Of a stretch of 64,000 nucleotides of DNA, positions 34,802 through 46,307 are shown one piece after another. The translations under genes were made by a program, and so were the position numbers. This DNA comes from AP-15 sp963716115 (GTDB lineage Bacteria > Pseudomonadota > Alphaproteobacteria > ATCC43930 > CGMCC-115725). Location: assembly GCA_963716115.1 (NCBI GenBank), contig CAVQSZ010000012.1, forward strand, positions 1 through 64,000, read 5' to 3'. Position 1 is the first letter of the stretch. Each line of letters opens with the position of its first letter. The notes beneath the pieces were generated by a model. The model saw only the letters and a list, made by a program, of their open reading frames with translations, had not been told where the DNA came from and did not search any database.

Positions 34802-35554
34802 ATGGCGGGACGGCTCGCAGGCAAGCGCGCATTGGTGACGGCGGCGGCCCAGGGCATCGGTCGGGCGACGGCGCTGGCCTTCGCCGCCGAGGGCGCGAGC
34901 GTGCTGGCGACCGACATCGCCGAGGACAGGCTGGCGCCGCTCGCCGACGCGCTGATCGCGACCCGGCGGCTCGATGTGACCGAGGATGACGCGATCGCGG
35001 CGCTTGCCGCCGAGCTGGGGCCGCTCGACGTGCTCTTCAACTGCGCCGGCTTTGTCCATCACGGCACCATCCTCGACGCGGCGCCGATCGACTGGGACGC
35101 GTCCTTCGCCATCAACGTGCGCTCGATGTACCTGATGATCCGCGCGTTTCTGCCCAAGATGCTGGAGCGCGGCGGGGCCTCGATCATCAACATGGCCTCG
35201 ACCGTCTCCTCGGTCAAAGGCGCGCCCGACCGCTGCGTCTACGGCGCGACCAAGGCTGCGGTGATCGGGTTGACCAAATCGGTGGCGGCCGATTTCATCG
35301 CCGCCGGCATCCGCTGCAACGCGATCTGCCCGGGCACGATCGAGACCCCGTCGCTCGAAGACCGCATCGCCGCGCAGGGCGCGCGCGTCGTCGGCGGGGC
35401 CGAGGCCGCCCGCCGCGGCTTTGTCGACCGCCAGCCGCTGGGCCGGCTCGGCACGGCCGAGGAGGTGGCGGCGCTCGCCGTCTACCTCGCCTCCGACGAA
35501 TCCTCGTTCACCACCGGCGCGATCCATGTGATCGACGGCGGTTTCACGCTTTGA
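34802..35554 (+). CDS. SDR-family dehydrogenase, 2-keto-3-deoxy-L-fuconate dehydrogenase-like
   Basis: A 250-residue short-chain dehydrogenase. NAD site: LVTAAAQGIGRATALAFAAEGA and ATDIAED; NCAG motif FNCAGFVHHGTILD; catalytic Ser/Tyr/Lys in NMASTVSSVKG and YGATKAAVIGLTKSVAADF. The run GIRCNAICPGTIETPSLEDRI and the end SSFTTGAIHVIDGGFTL resemble 2-keto-3-deoxy-L-fuconate/L-rhamnonate 4-dehydrogenases. The FAH-type hydrolase just downstream would act on the diketo product, which supports a non-phosphorylating deoxysugar-acid pathway. Confidence 0.8.
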   Translation: MAGRLAGKRALVTAAAQGIGRATALAFAAEGASVLATDIAEDRLAPLADALIATRRLDVTEDDAIAALAAELGPLDVLFNCAGFVHHGTILDAAPIDWDASFAINVRSMYLMIRAFLPKMLERGGASIINMASTVSSVKGAPDRCVYGATKAAVIGLTKSVAADFIAAGIRCNAICPGTIETPSLEDRIAAQGARVVGGAEAARRGFVDRQPLGRLGTAEEVAALAVYLASDESSFTTGAIHVIDGGFTL

Positions 35555-35574
35555 CATCCGACAGGAGGCGCCAG

Positions 35575-36424
35575 ATGAAGCTGCTTCGCTACGGACCGCC
35601 GGGCCAGGAAAAGCCGGGCCTGCTCGATCGCGACGGCGCGATCCGCGACCTTTCCGGCAATGTCCGCGACCTCGACGGCGCGGCCCTTGACCCCGGCCTC
35701 GCTCGACCGGCTGCGGCGCCTCGACCCCGCGAGCCTGCCGGCGGTCGCCGGCGCGCCGCGGCTCGGCCCCTGCGTCGGCTCGGTGTCCAAGATCGTCGCC
35801 ATCGGGCTCAACTACCGTCTGCACGCGCAGGAGGCGGGTGCTGCGATCCCCTCCGAGCCGATCTTCTTTCTGAAGGCGATATCCTCGATCTGCGGCCCGA
35901 ACGACGACGTCACGATCCCGAAGGGCTCGCGCAAGACCGACTACGAGGTCGAGCTCGGCATCGTCATCGGCAGCCTCGCCCGCCATGTCTCGCAAGCCGA
36001 CGCGCGCCGCTGCGTCGCCGGCTATTGCGTCGTCAACGACGTGTCCGAGCGCGAGTTTCAGATCGAGCGCGGCGGGCAGTGGACCAAGGGCAAGAGCGCC
36101 GACACCTTCTGCCCGATGGGCCCGTGGCTGGTCACCGCCGACGAGGTTCCCGATCCGGGCAGGCTGGCGCTGTGGACCGAGGTCAACGGCGAGCGGCGTC
36201 AGAACAGCAACACCGCCGACCTGATCTTCGGCGTCGACGAAATCGTCAGCTATGTCAGCCAGTTCATGACCCTGCTGCCGGGCGACGTGATCCCGACCGG
36301 GACGCCCTCGGGGGTCGGCATGGGCTTCAAGCCGCCGAAATTCCTGAAGCCCGGCGATCGGGTGCGGCTTTCGGTCGAGGGCCTCGGCGAGCAGAACCAG
36401 CGGCTGGTCGCCTACGCCGGATAG
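35575..36424 (+). pseudogene. FAH-family 2,4-diketo-3-deoxy sugar acid hydrolase, frameshifted
   Basis: The N-terminus MKLLRYGPPGQEKPGLLDRDGAIRDLSG and the body TPASLDRLRRLDPASLPAV...KIVAIGLNYRLHAQEAGAAIPSEPIFFLK, TDYEVELGIVIG, GYCVVNDVSEREFQ, KSADTFCPMGPWLVTADEV and TGTPSGVGMGF are in different frames. One extra C near 35688 (GCGGCCCTTGACC) explains the break. The metal-binding EVELG and the active-site residues are in the intact part. RBS AGGAGG precedes ATG 35575. It follows the SDR by 20 bp, so the two form an operon. Confidence 0.85.
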
Positions 36425-36563
36425 GGCGGGCGGCGGCGGCCGGCGAGAGGGGGAAGGGCGGGCGCCGCCGGCATGATGTCTGGGCTGGCGCGGTGCGACA
36501 ATTTTACGCTATGATTCGACGTTCCATGCGCTCGCCGCATTCAATCTCACGGTTAGAGGACCC

Positions 36564-37091
36564 ATGTACGACCGCCGCCCCGGCTTCTTCCGCGAAGACA
36601 TGCCCCCTGGTCAGCGCGTCGAAGCCAAAGTCAAGTGGTTCAACGCCAGCAAGGGGTTCGGGTTCGTCACCCCGACCGACGGCTCGCAGGACGCGTTTCT
36701 GCCGATGGCGATCCTGCGCCGCGCCGGCTACGAGGACGTCCGCGAAGGCGCCTCGATCGTCTGCGAGGTCAGCGCCGGCGCGAAAGGGCCGCTGGTGACC
36801 AGCGTCTTGAACGTCGACAACAGCACCGCCGGAGCGCCGCAAGGCGGGGCCGGCGGGTTCGAGCGCCGCGGGCCGCGGGCCGCCACGACGATGGAGGGCG
36901 CGGTCAAATGGTTCGAGCCCGACAAGGGCTACGGGTTCGTTTCCCCGGACGGCGGCGGCAAGGATGTGTTCGTCCACATCACCGCGCTGCGCCGCAGCGG
37001 CCTCGAAGCGCTCGATCCGGGCCAGCGGGTCCGGGTCGATGTCGTCGAGGGCAAGAAGGGCCTTGAAGCCGACCGAATCACCCTGATCTGA
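36564..37091 (+). CDS. Tandem cold-shock-domain protein
   Basis: A 175-residue protein with two cold-shock domains: VKWFNASKGFGFVTP (about residues 21-37) and VKWFEPDKGYGFVSP...DVFVHITALRRSG (about 112-142). The first domain's RNP-2 reads DAFLPMAIL rather than DVFVHxxAL, so it is partly degenerate. Two-domain CSPs are usual in alphaproteobacteria and bind single-stranded nucleic acid. A 139-bp leader precedes it; the start has AGAGGA upstream. Confidence 0.92.
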   Translation: MYDRRPGFFREDMPPGQRVEAKVKWFNASKGFGFVTPTDGSQDAFLPMAILRRAGYEDVREGASIVCEVSAGAKGPLVTSVLNVDNSTAGAPQGGAGGFERRGPRAATTMEGAVKWFEPDKGYGFVSPDGGGKDVFVHITALRRSGLEALDPGQRVRVDVVEGKKGLEADRITLI

Positions 37092-37119
37092 AAACCTCGG
37101 CGGCGGACGGGTCGGCAAC

Positions 37120-37138
37120 GGGGCCGGCGGCCGGCCCC
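37120..37138. terminator. GC-rich hairpin downstream of the cold-shock gene
   Basis: GGGGCCGG-CGG-CCGGCCCC, a perfect 8-bp stem, lies 29 bp after the stop. There is no T-tract, so this is a candidate terminator or 3'-end stabiliser only. Confidence 0.45.
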
Positions 37139-37293
37139 GCGGCGGAGCGCGTTGCGCGGCAAGGTCCTATCGCCGGCCTATCGCCGCGCGCGAGGAGAGC
37201 GTAGCGTGCGCGACCTTCCGGGGGTAGATTAGTTAACGCACTTGCCGGCGCGCCTGCCGCGCCGGTCCCAACGGCAATGACGAAAGCGACCTG

Positions 37294-37932
37294 ATGGACT
37301 TGCAGGACACGATCCGCACCTATCGCCTGTTCTCAGGCTCCTACGATATCGTCTTCGGCCCGGTGTTCCACCCCGGGCGCAAGGCGGCCGTGCGCATCGC
37401 CAACGATCGGCCGGGGCAGCGGATCCTCGAGGTCGGCGTCGGCACCGGCCTGTCGCTGCCGCATTTCCGCGCCGATTCGCGGGTGAGCGGCATCGACGTG
37501 TCGGCCGAGATGCTGGAGAAGGCAAAGCGCCGGACGGCGCGCCTCGGCCTGTCGCATGTCGAGGGCCTGCACGTCATGGATGCCGAGGAGCTGAGCTTCC
37601 CGGACAATTCCTTCGATGCGGTGCTGGCGCTCTACGTCGCCTCGGTGGTGCCGAGCCCGGCGCGGTTCGCGGCGGAAATGCGCCGGGTGTGCATCCCCGG
37701 CGGCACGATCGTCGTGGTCAACCACTTCACCAGCGAGAATTTCCTGCTGCGGCTGATGGAAAAGCGGCTGGAGCATCTCGCCCGCCACATCGGCTTCGAC
37801 GCCGATTTCCCGTTCGAGGCGTTCCGGCGGGAGAGCCGGCTGTCGATCCGCGAGGTGCGGCCGAGCAACCTGTTCGGCTATTGGAAGCTGTTGCGCTGCG
37901 TCAACGAAAAGCCGGCCTCGAACCCCGGCTGA
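37294..37932 (+). CDS. pmtA: Phosphatidylethanolamine N-methyltransferase, Rhodobacter type
   Basis: PmtA methylates phosphatidylethanolamine to phosphatidylcholine at the membrane surface. The 212-residue protein opens YDIVFGPVFHPGRKAAV, has motif I ILEVGVGTGLSLPHF, then GIDVSAEMLEKAKRR, MDAEELSFPDNSFDAVLALYVASVVPSPARFAAEMRRVCIPGG and VVNHFTSEN. The end LFGYWKLLRC is typical of PmtA. Monocistronic by spacing. Confidence 0.88.
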   Translation: MDLQDTIRTYRLFSGSYDIVFGPVFHPGRKAAVRIANDRPGQRILEVGVGTGLSLPHFRADSRVSGIDVSAEMLEKAKRRTARLGLSHVEGLHVMDAEELSFPDNSFDAVLALYVASVVPSPARFAAEMRRVCIPGGTIVVVNHFTSENFLLRLMEKRLEHLARHIGFDADFPFEAFRRESRLSIREVRPSNLFGYWKLLRCVNEKPASNPG

Positions 37933-37971
37933 CCCCCGCCGCGCGGCCCAATCGACGCTTCCTGTGTCGGG

Positions 37972-38550
37972 CTATGTCGCGGCGTCGTGGCCCCGCCACA
38001 TCGGGATCTCGCGCAGCAGCGCCTCGACCGCGCCGCAGGCGAAGCCGAGCGAGGCCTCGTCGATAAGCCGGCCCTCGCTGATCTTGTCGGCGGTGGCGGT
38101 GATGATCACCTCGCGCGCCAGGGCGACGCGCGACATCATCGAATCGAGCGCGATACGCAGATGCTCGAGGCAGCGGGCGCCGCCGAGCGGGCCGCGCGAG
38201 GTCGCCATGATCGCCACCGGCTTGTACGCCATGACCGAGGCGAAAGCCGGCCGCGAGGCCCAGTCGAGCGCGTTTTTGAGGACGCCCGGAATGCTGTGGT
38301 TGAACTCGGGCGCGCACAGCACGACGCCGTCGCTGTCGGCGATCGCCGCCAAGAGCGCCTTGACCGGCGCCGGCCGCTTTTCGCCCTCGAAATCCTGGTC
38401 ATAGAGCGGGATCGGCCGCAGATCCCAGATCGCGATGTCGGCGCGTGCGGCGAACCTGTCGCGCAGGGTCTCCAGCACCGCGTTCGAATAGGAGCCGCTG
38501 CGCAGGCTGCCGGACATCGCGATCAGCCGGGCCGGCGTCGTGTCGGGCAT
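37972..38550 (-). CDS. NAD(P)H-dependent FMN reductase
   Basis: A 192-residue flavodoxin-like reductase of the ChrR/azoreductase family. The FMN phosphate loop is LIAMSGSLRSGSYSNAVLETL and the family motif is LCAPEFNHSIPGVLKNALDWASRP. Length is typical. I chose ATG 38550, directly before the first strand. It reduces quinones, azo compounds or chromate in relatives; no specific partner is nearby. Confidence 0.88.
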   Translation of the reverse strand: MPDTTPARLIAMSGSLRSGSYSNAVLETLRDRFAARADIAIWDLRPIPLYDQDFEGEKRPAPVKALLAAIADSDGVVLCAPEFNHSIPGVLKNALDWASRPAFASVMAYKPVAIMATSRGPLGGARCLEHLRIALDSMMSRVALAREVIITATADKISEGRLIDEASLGFACGAVEALLREIPMWRGHDAAT

Positions 38551-38659
38551 CGTGTCGGGCTCCTGTCGGCGGGCTAAGGGCCGCCCCTCATAGCGAAAGC
38601 CGCTCGCCGATGGCAACCGTCTCGCGCAGAATGCGGGCGCATCGGCAGGGGAGGGTGAG

Positions 38660-38929
38660 ATGCTCGAATTGAGGCCGGGCTGCGAATGCTGTGATCGCGA
38701 TCTGCCTGCGGACTCGCACGAAGCCCGCATCTGCTCCTACGAATGCACCTTCTGCCGCGATTGCGCCGAGGACGTGCTCGGCGGCCGCTGCCCCAATTGC
38801 GGCGGCGAGCTCGTGCGTCGGCCGATCCGGCCGCCGGACCGGCTGCTGCGCGACCCCGCTTCCTCGCGGCGGGTGGTGAAGCCCGGGGGGTGCGCGCCGC
38901 GTGAGCCGCGGCCGACCCCGCGCGCGTGA
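38660..38929 (+). CDS. DUF1272 zinc-binding protein
   Basis: An 89-residue protein matching DUF1272: MLELRPGCECCDRDLPADSHEARICSYECTFCRDCAEDVLGGRCPNCGGELVRRPIRP. Nine cysteines in CxxC-like pairs suggest two zinc sites. The C-terminal 25 residues are not conserved. Function is unknown. RBS GGGGAGGG is present. Confidence 0.88.
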   Translation: MLELRPGCECCDRDLPADSHEARICSYECTFCRDCAEDVLGGRCPNCGGELVRRPIRPPDRLLRDPASSRRVVKPGGCAPREPRPTPRA

Positions 38930-39033
38930 TCCATCTCGAAGTCGGGAACCTCGAAGTCGGCCGGGTCGTACCGCGACTGGGTCGTCGGGGCTTGCGGGAG
39001 GGCCGGACGCGCCGGCCCTCCCGTTCGGCTGGC

Positions 39034-39744
39034 TTACGAATGCTGCCGGCGGCGGCGCAGGAAGGCGAGGCCGAAGAGCCCGCCGCCGAGGAGCAGCAGC
39101 GATCCCGGCTCGGGCGTCGCAACCGGGGTCTGCAGGGTAAAGTGCAAGCCGAAGTGGAAGTCGTTCGCCGTGCTCGGGTCGATGCCGCCGGCTGAAACAA
39201 AGTTGTAGGGATTGACGAAGATCTGCTGCCAGCCGGTCTGCACCCCGGCCGCAAGCGGCCCGCTGAAGCCGCTGGCGAAATAGGCTTCCCCCGAAACCGG
39301 GCTCGGGTTTGAGGGCAACGCGCAGCAGATGCCGCCGAAATTGGAGAGCGGGCTGACCGGGGTTCCGTTGACCGTCCATTGATCGACAACGGCGTCGAAG
39401 ATCACCGGCTGGCTGAGCAAATAGTCCATGCGAAGGTTCCAGCCGGCGTTGATGTCGCCGGCCAGGGGGCCGCCGTTGGTGGTCGACAGGTTCCACACGT
39501 CCCATTCGCCGTTCGGCCCCGTCGCCACCTGCTGTGTCGACAGGGTCAGCGCCCCGCCATCGATCAGCACCGGCGTCGAGCCGAAGGTCACAGCGTCAGA
39601 GCAGGTGGTGTCCGTGCAGGCGCCGGGCAGGTTTGTGCCGCCGAAATTCAGGGCTGAACCGATCGGGATGATGCTGGCCTCGGCGCCGGTCGCAATGGCG
39701 AACAGCGCAGAGGCAGCGATCAGCAACTTGCTTTTTGACAACAT
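39034..39744 (-). CDS. PEP-CTERM sorted exported protein
   Basis: A 236-residue secreted protein. It has an N-terminal signal peptide (KLLIAASALFAIATGAEA) and the C-terminal sorting signal TPEPGSLLLLGGGLFGLAFLRRRRQHS: PEP motif, hydrophobic helix, arginine cluster. The middle is a beta-rich, low-cysteine domain of no known function. PEP-CTERM proteins need an exosortase, which is not in this window. A second PEP-CTERM gene lies at 56037. Confidence 0.88.
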   Translation of the reverse strand: MLSKSKLLIAASALFAIATGAEASIIPIGSALNFGGTNLPGACTDTTCSDAVTFGSTPVLIDGGALTLSTQQVATGPNGEWDVWNLSTTNGGPLAGDINAGWNLRMDYLLSQPVIFDAVVDQWTVNGTPVSPLSNFGGICCALPSNPSPVSGEAYFASGFSGPLAAGVQTGWQQIFVNPYNFVSAGGIDPSTANDFHFGLHFTLQTPVATPEPGSLLLLGGGLFGLAFLRRRRQHS

Positions 39745-40028
39745 TCAGTCCGGCTCCCATTACAATAACCTTACAACTGCTCTCAGATGGCTGCGCAGTC
39801 GCCAAAATTCTATGCAAGGCCAATGCCGAAATAAAAACTCATTCAGAATCATGAATATGGCGGTGGGTTTTGGGCGGCAGCGTAAAGAATTCCGACACTG
39901 CCGGCTCCGGTGATTTCTCTAGCTGGCTGATTCAGCCGCGTTTATCGAACATCGGCCGGATGTCAAGAATTCCGACGCCGCCGCGATCTGCGCTTGTCGA
40001 TGCGCCGGCCCTCGCGGCGGCAGTCGCT

Positions 40029-41366
40029 TCAGACCACGGCGGATTGATCCGACAGCGGCGTCGCGCGCGCGCCGCGCAGCGCCAGCAATGCCGTCGCCAC
40101 CGCGGCCACCAGCGCGAAAAAGCAGGCGCTCAAGAAAATCTGCTTCGGCGGCAGCCCGCGCGCCAACAGAAAGCCGCCGAGCGGGGCGGCGGCAATGCCG
40201 CCGAGGCGGCCGATGCCGAGCGCCCAGCCGATGCCGCTGGTGCGCATGCGCGCCGGGTAGAGCGCGCCGCACGCCGCGTTCGCCCCGGTCTGGCTGCCGA
40301 TGATCGTCATGCCGGCGAGGAACAGCACCGCCAGCAGCATCGGATAGGACAGGGCGGCGAGCGCGATCACGGCGACGAACACAGCACTCGCGGCGTAATG
40401 CAGGGCCAAGGCCCGCTCGGGGCCGAAACGATCGATCAGCAGGCCGAGATAGAGCACTGCGAAAATCGCGCCCAACGGGATCAGGGTCGAGGCGAAGACC
40501 GCCTGCGGCGGCGTCATGCCGGTCAGGTGCAACACCTCGGGCAGCCAAAAGACAAACAGGAACAGGTTCAGCAGGCTGCAGAAGAAGATGATCCACAACA
40601 GCACGGTCTGCAGCGCAAAGCCGCGGCCGAACAGCATCTTGACCGGGTTTTCGCGGGCGATGTCGACGGGATGCCCGGCCCGCCCCGGGGCAACGCCGAG
40701 GCGCCGGAGCAGCGCCGCCTGACGCGGCGACAAATTCGCCTTGCGGGCGAGAAAACGCGGCGATTCCGGCAGCCATACCGCGGTGATCAACAGCAGCGCC
40801 AGCGGGAACAGCCCGCCCAGCACAAAGATCACCGGCCAGGCGTAATGCCGCAGCAGCGCGGCGACGATCAGACCGCCGACAAAGCCGCCGAGCGGCGCTC
40901 CGGTGAAGGTCGCCATGATCATCGTCGCGCGCAGGCGCTGCGGCGTGTAGTCGCCGGTCAGCGCCGTCGTCCCGGAGAACGCGCCGGCGATCCCGACCCC
41001 GGTGAAAAAGCGCAGCGCGCTCAGCATGCCGAGCGAGCCGGCAAACGCGCTTGCGAGCGAAGCCAACCCGAAAATCGCGACGCTGGCCAGCAGCAGCGGC
41101 TTGCGCCCGAGGCGGTCGCCGATCGGCCCCGAGGCCAGCGCCCCCGCCATGACCCCGACGTTCGACCACAGGAACGCCACGGCGAACGCCGACGGCGGCA
41201 GGCTCCAGGCGTGGGTCAGCGACGGCACCGCCCAGCCGATCGAGCCCACATCGTAGCCGTCGCACATCTGGATCAGCGCGCAAAGCGCCGCCACCCGGAT
41301 TTGCAGGCCGCCGAGCGGCTGGTTTTCGAGCGCCGATTCGGTGGCCGACAGAGCCGCCTCCGCCAT
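40029..41366 (-). CDS. MFS transporter, aromatic-acid:H+ symporter-like
   Basis: A 445-residue 12-helix permease. The first cytoplasmic loop motif is GPIGDRLGRKPLLLAS, helix 1 contains LIQMCDGYDVGSIGWAVPSL (the DGYD motif of the AAHS family), and ESPRFLARK follows helix 6. It probably imports an aromatic acid. It is divergent from the HpaB-family hydroxylase across 100 bp, which suggests joint use of a phenolic substrate. Confidence 0.85.
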   Translation of the reverse strand: MAEAALSATESALENQPLGGLQIRVAALCALIQMCDGYDVGSIGWAVPSLTHAWSLPPSAFAVAFLWSNVGVMAGALASGPIGDRLGRKPLLLASVAIFGLASLASAFAGSLGMLSALRFFTGVGIAGAFSGTTALTGDYTPQRLRATMIMATFTGAPLGGFVGGLIVAALLRHYAWPVIFVLGGLFPLALLLITAVWLPESPRFLARKANLSPRQAALLRRLGVAPGRAGHPVDIARENPVKMLFGRGFALQTVLLWIIFFCSLLNLFLFVFWLPEVLHLTGMTPPQAVFASTLIPLGAIFAVLYLGLLIDRFGPERALALHYAASAVFVAVIALAALSYPMLLAVLFLAGMTIIGSQTGANAACGALYPARMRTSGIGWALGIGRLGGIAAAPLGGFLLARGLPPKQIFLSACFFALVAAVATALLALRGARATPLSDQSAVV

Positions 41367-41465
41367 CCCCGCCTCCCTCGTTTTTTTATCCCTCCCAGCC
41401 GTGTTGCATTTTCGCCGCCGCTGCGCAAGCCTCCAATCGGGCTGGCTTTCGCGGGATCGCGGCAA

Positions 41466-42968
41466 ATGAGAACGGGGGCGGAGTACCGCGAGGCGCTGCG
41501 CGACGGGCGCCGGGTCTGGGTCATGGGCGAGGGCCGGGTCGAGGACGTGACGACGCACTGGGCGACCCGTGCGATGGTCGAGGAATACGCGCTCTGGTAC
41601 GACCGCCACCGCGATCCGGCCTGGCGGGAGACCCTGCTGTCGCCCTACGAGGCCGCCGGCGAGCGTGTGCCGTGGGGCTGTGTCGCGCCGAAAAGCGCCG
41701 AGGATCTGGTCGGCATGGGCCGATCCTTCGCCAAGACCACGTTCCTCAGCGCCGGCAACATCACCCACACCCCGGCCTACGGCAATCTGATCGCGCTCGG
41801 CGTGCTGACCGCGGCCCAGGCCCTCGACGCCGCGCCCGCGCACAGCGCCGAGGCGCTCGCCTATCGCGACCTGATCGCCCGCACCGGGCGGTTCCTGACC
41901 TATTGCGGCGGCGCGCCGATCATCGGCCAGCGGCTGCGTCCGGACCCCGCCGAGCGCGTCGCCCTGAAGCTGGTGCGCGAGACCGGTTCCGGGGTGGTCC
42001 TGTCGGGCCGGCTCGGCATGCATACGAGCCCGGCCTTTGCCGAGGACATCTATGTCGGTGCGCTCTCAGGGGTCGACATCGGCGGGCGCCGCGCGAGCTT
42101 TATCGTGGCGGCCAATGCGCCCGGGGTCACGATTCTGTGCCGCAAGCCCGCGGCGCGCGAGAGCAACCCCTTCATGGCGCCGCTCTCCAGCCGGTTCGAC
42201 GAGCTCGACGGCCAGATGTGGCTCGACCAGACGCCGGTGGCGTGGGAGCGCGTCTTTTTTGTCGACCCGTCGCCCGAGGCGATCCCGCGCTGGCTCAGAT
42301 GGCATCACCTCTACGGCTGGCTCGCCAAGGCCGAGTTCACCCTCGGCCTCGCGCTGGCGCTGACCGACGCCATGGGGCTGCGGGAAAACCCGCCGACGAT
42401 CGAATACCTGATCGACCTGATGGCCGCGGCGCAGACCGTGCGCAGCTGCCTGACGGCGGCCGAGCGCGACCCCGACTTCACCGCTTCGGGATATGCTTTC
42501 CCCGACCACGCGCATCTGGCGGCCGGCGGCATCGCGCTGTTCAAGGCCCGCCCGCGCCTCTCCGAAATCCTGCGGATCGTGCCGGGCTCCTCGCTCGTCG
42601 TGGCGCCGTCCGATCGCGACCTCGCCGCGCCCGAGCTCAAATCGGGGCTCGAAGACGCGTTCGGCGGCGGCGGCTACACCGCCTTGCAACGCGCGGCCCT
42701 GTTGCAGCTGGCCTGGGACCACGTCTCCTCGGCGCTCGACGGCCGCGAATCGGCGTTCGAGCTGCACGCCAGCGGCGGCCTGCAGAACTGGCGGCAGTGG
42801 CTGCGCCGCAGCTTCCGCGACTGCAACGAGCTCGCCAATTCGGTGCTGAGCGCCCTCGACCAGCCGATGCCGGAAATCGACCTTTCGGCGCTCCGCGCCG
42901 CGCCGATCGCCCCCCGCCGCACCACCGCCCCGCCGCCGGGCGGCGCCAAGCCTCAGCGCTCGCCATGA
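41466..42968 (+). CDS. 4-hydroxyphenylacetate 3-hydroxylase family (HpaB-like) monooxygenase
   Basis: A 500-residue FADH2-dependent monooxygenase. It opens MRTGAEYREALRDGRRVWVMGEGRVEDVTTH and contains FLTYCGGAPIIGQRL, SGRLGMHTSPAFAEDIYVGAL and ESNPFMAPLSSRFDELDGQMWLDQTPVAWERVFF, all family features. A separate flavin reductase is normally needed; none adjoins it, although the FMN reductase at 37972 is 3 kb away. Fully open. Confidence 0.86.
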   Translation: MRTGAEYREALRDGRRVWVMGEGRVEDVTTHWATRAMVEEYALWYDRHRDPAWRETLLSPYEAAGERVPWGCVAPKSAEDLVGMGRSFAKTTFLSAGNITHTPAYGNLIALGVLTAAQALDAAPAHSAEALAYRDLIARTGRFLTYCGGAPIIGQRLRPDPAERVALKLVRETGSGVVLSGRLGMHTSPAFAEDIYVGALSGVDIGGRRASFIVAANAPGVTILCRKPAARESNPFMAPLSSRFDELDGQMWLDQTPVAWERVFFVDPSPEAIPRWLRWHHLYGWLAKAEFTLGLALALTDAMGLRENPPTIEYLIDLMAAAQTVRSCLTAAERDPDFTASGYAFPDHAHLAAGGIALFKARPRLSEILRIVPGSSLVVAPSDRDLAAPELKSGLEDAFGGGGYTALQRAALLQLAWDHVSSALDGRESAFELHASGGLQNWRQWLRRSFRDCNELANSVLSALDQPMPEIDLSALRAAPIAPRRTTAPPPGGAKPQRSP

Positions 42969-42984
42969 CCCCCTTTAGGGCATC

Positions 42985-43310
42985 GTCCGATCGAGATTGC
43001 TTCGTCGCGGATACTCCTAACAAGAAACAGAGATGCTTTCGGCGGTGGGCAGCCCCCCTCACCCAGCTCCGGGTAAGGCTCGGGTTCGCCTCGCCAACCC
43101 TGCTCAACCCTCTCCCCCGATCGGGGGGAGAGGGAAGGGTGAGGGGGGCCGCTCCGGGCGCCGCCTCGGTTTCATCCCGGGCGGGTCGGCCACAGGCCGG
43201 TGGGAAACTCGCAATGACGCGGGCAACTTCTGTCATTGCGAGCCCACGGGTCGGCGCGCTGCGCCGCCCGAGGACAGGCTCCGCGAAGCAATCTCGTCAT
43301 TGGCTCAATC
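42985..43310. repeat. Cluster of dispersed intergenic repeats
   Basis: No gene is seen between 42969 and 43434. GAGATTGCTTCGTCGCGG (about 42992) with CTCCTAACAAGAAAC matches 26180-26213. CCTCTCCCCCGATCGGGGGGAGAGG (about 43108) is a large hairpin of the CCCTCTCC family. The block 43170-43217 matches 27761-27806, and 43233-43294 matches 26090-26152. Confidence 0.75.
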
Positions 43311-43434
43311 ACGGCTTCGATCAAACAGACGCGCCGCCAGTCTCAGAGCGCTTTCATTCACCTCAGAGGGTGACGGAAGGCTCATTGGCGCGCCACTCGC
43401 CATTTCGGACCGCTGACTCCCGCAGCCACTGCTT

Positions 43435-45930
<2,496 letters not shown>

Positions 45931-46307
45931 CGCGGCATGTCGTTACGGCAAGGGTGTTACAGCGGATTTCTATCGGGCTGGATCGTCCGATCGAGATGGC
46001 TTCGTCGCCAAGCTCCGCGCAATGCGCAGGGAACGCCTCGGTCATTGCGAGCCAAGCGAAGCAATCTCGGCATCGTGGGGGCCTCCTCGATCGAAACTTG
46101 TTCTTAACCACGTTACGATCACCAGCGTGAGAAACGGCCGTGCCGAGCGCCTGCCGTCCGGCTCAATTCGGCCGGGGCGCGCAACGCAGCCCTCGCGCTC
46201 GCGGCCGATCTGCGCTGCGCCTGATCCCGCGCGCATGGCCATTTGGCGGCGTCGGCGGCTAGGATCGCCGGGCGCGTCGCCGATGACGCCGGTGCGGAGA
46301 AGACACT
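45931..46307. other. Intergenic region with one short repeat
   Basis: This divergent gap between glgP and an amidohydrolase contains a short GTCATTGCGAGCCAAGCGAAGCAATCTCG palindrome (about 46033-46061). No gene is supported. Confidence 0.5.

Noticed and set aside
36500..36520. Sigma70 promoter for the cold-shock gene (TATGAT at 36510-36515)
   Set aside because: No acceptable -35 at 16-18 bp; not strong enough to list as a feature.
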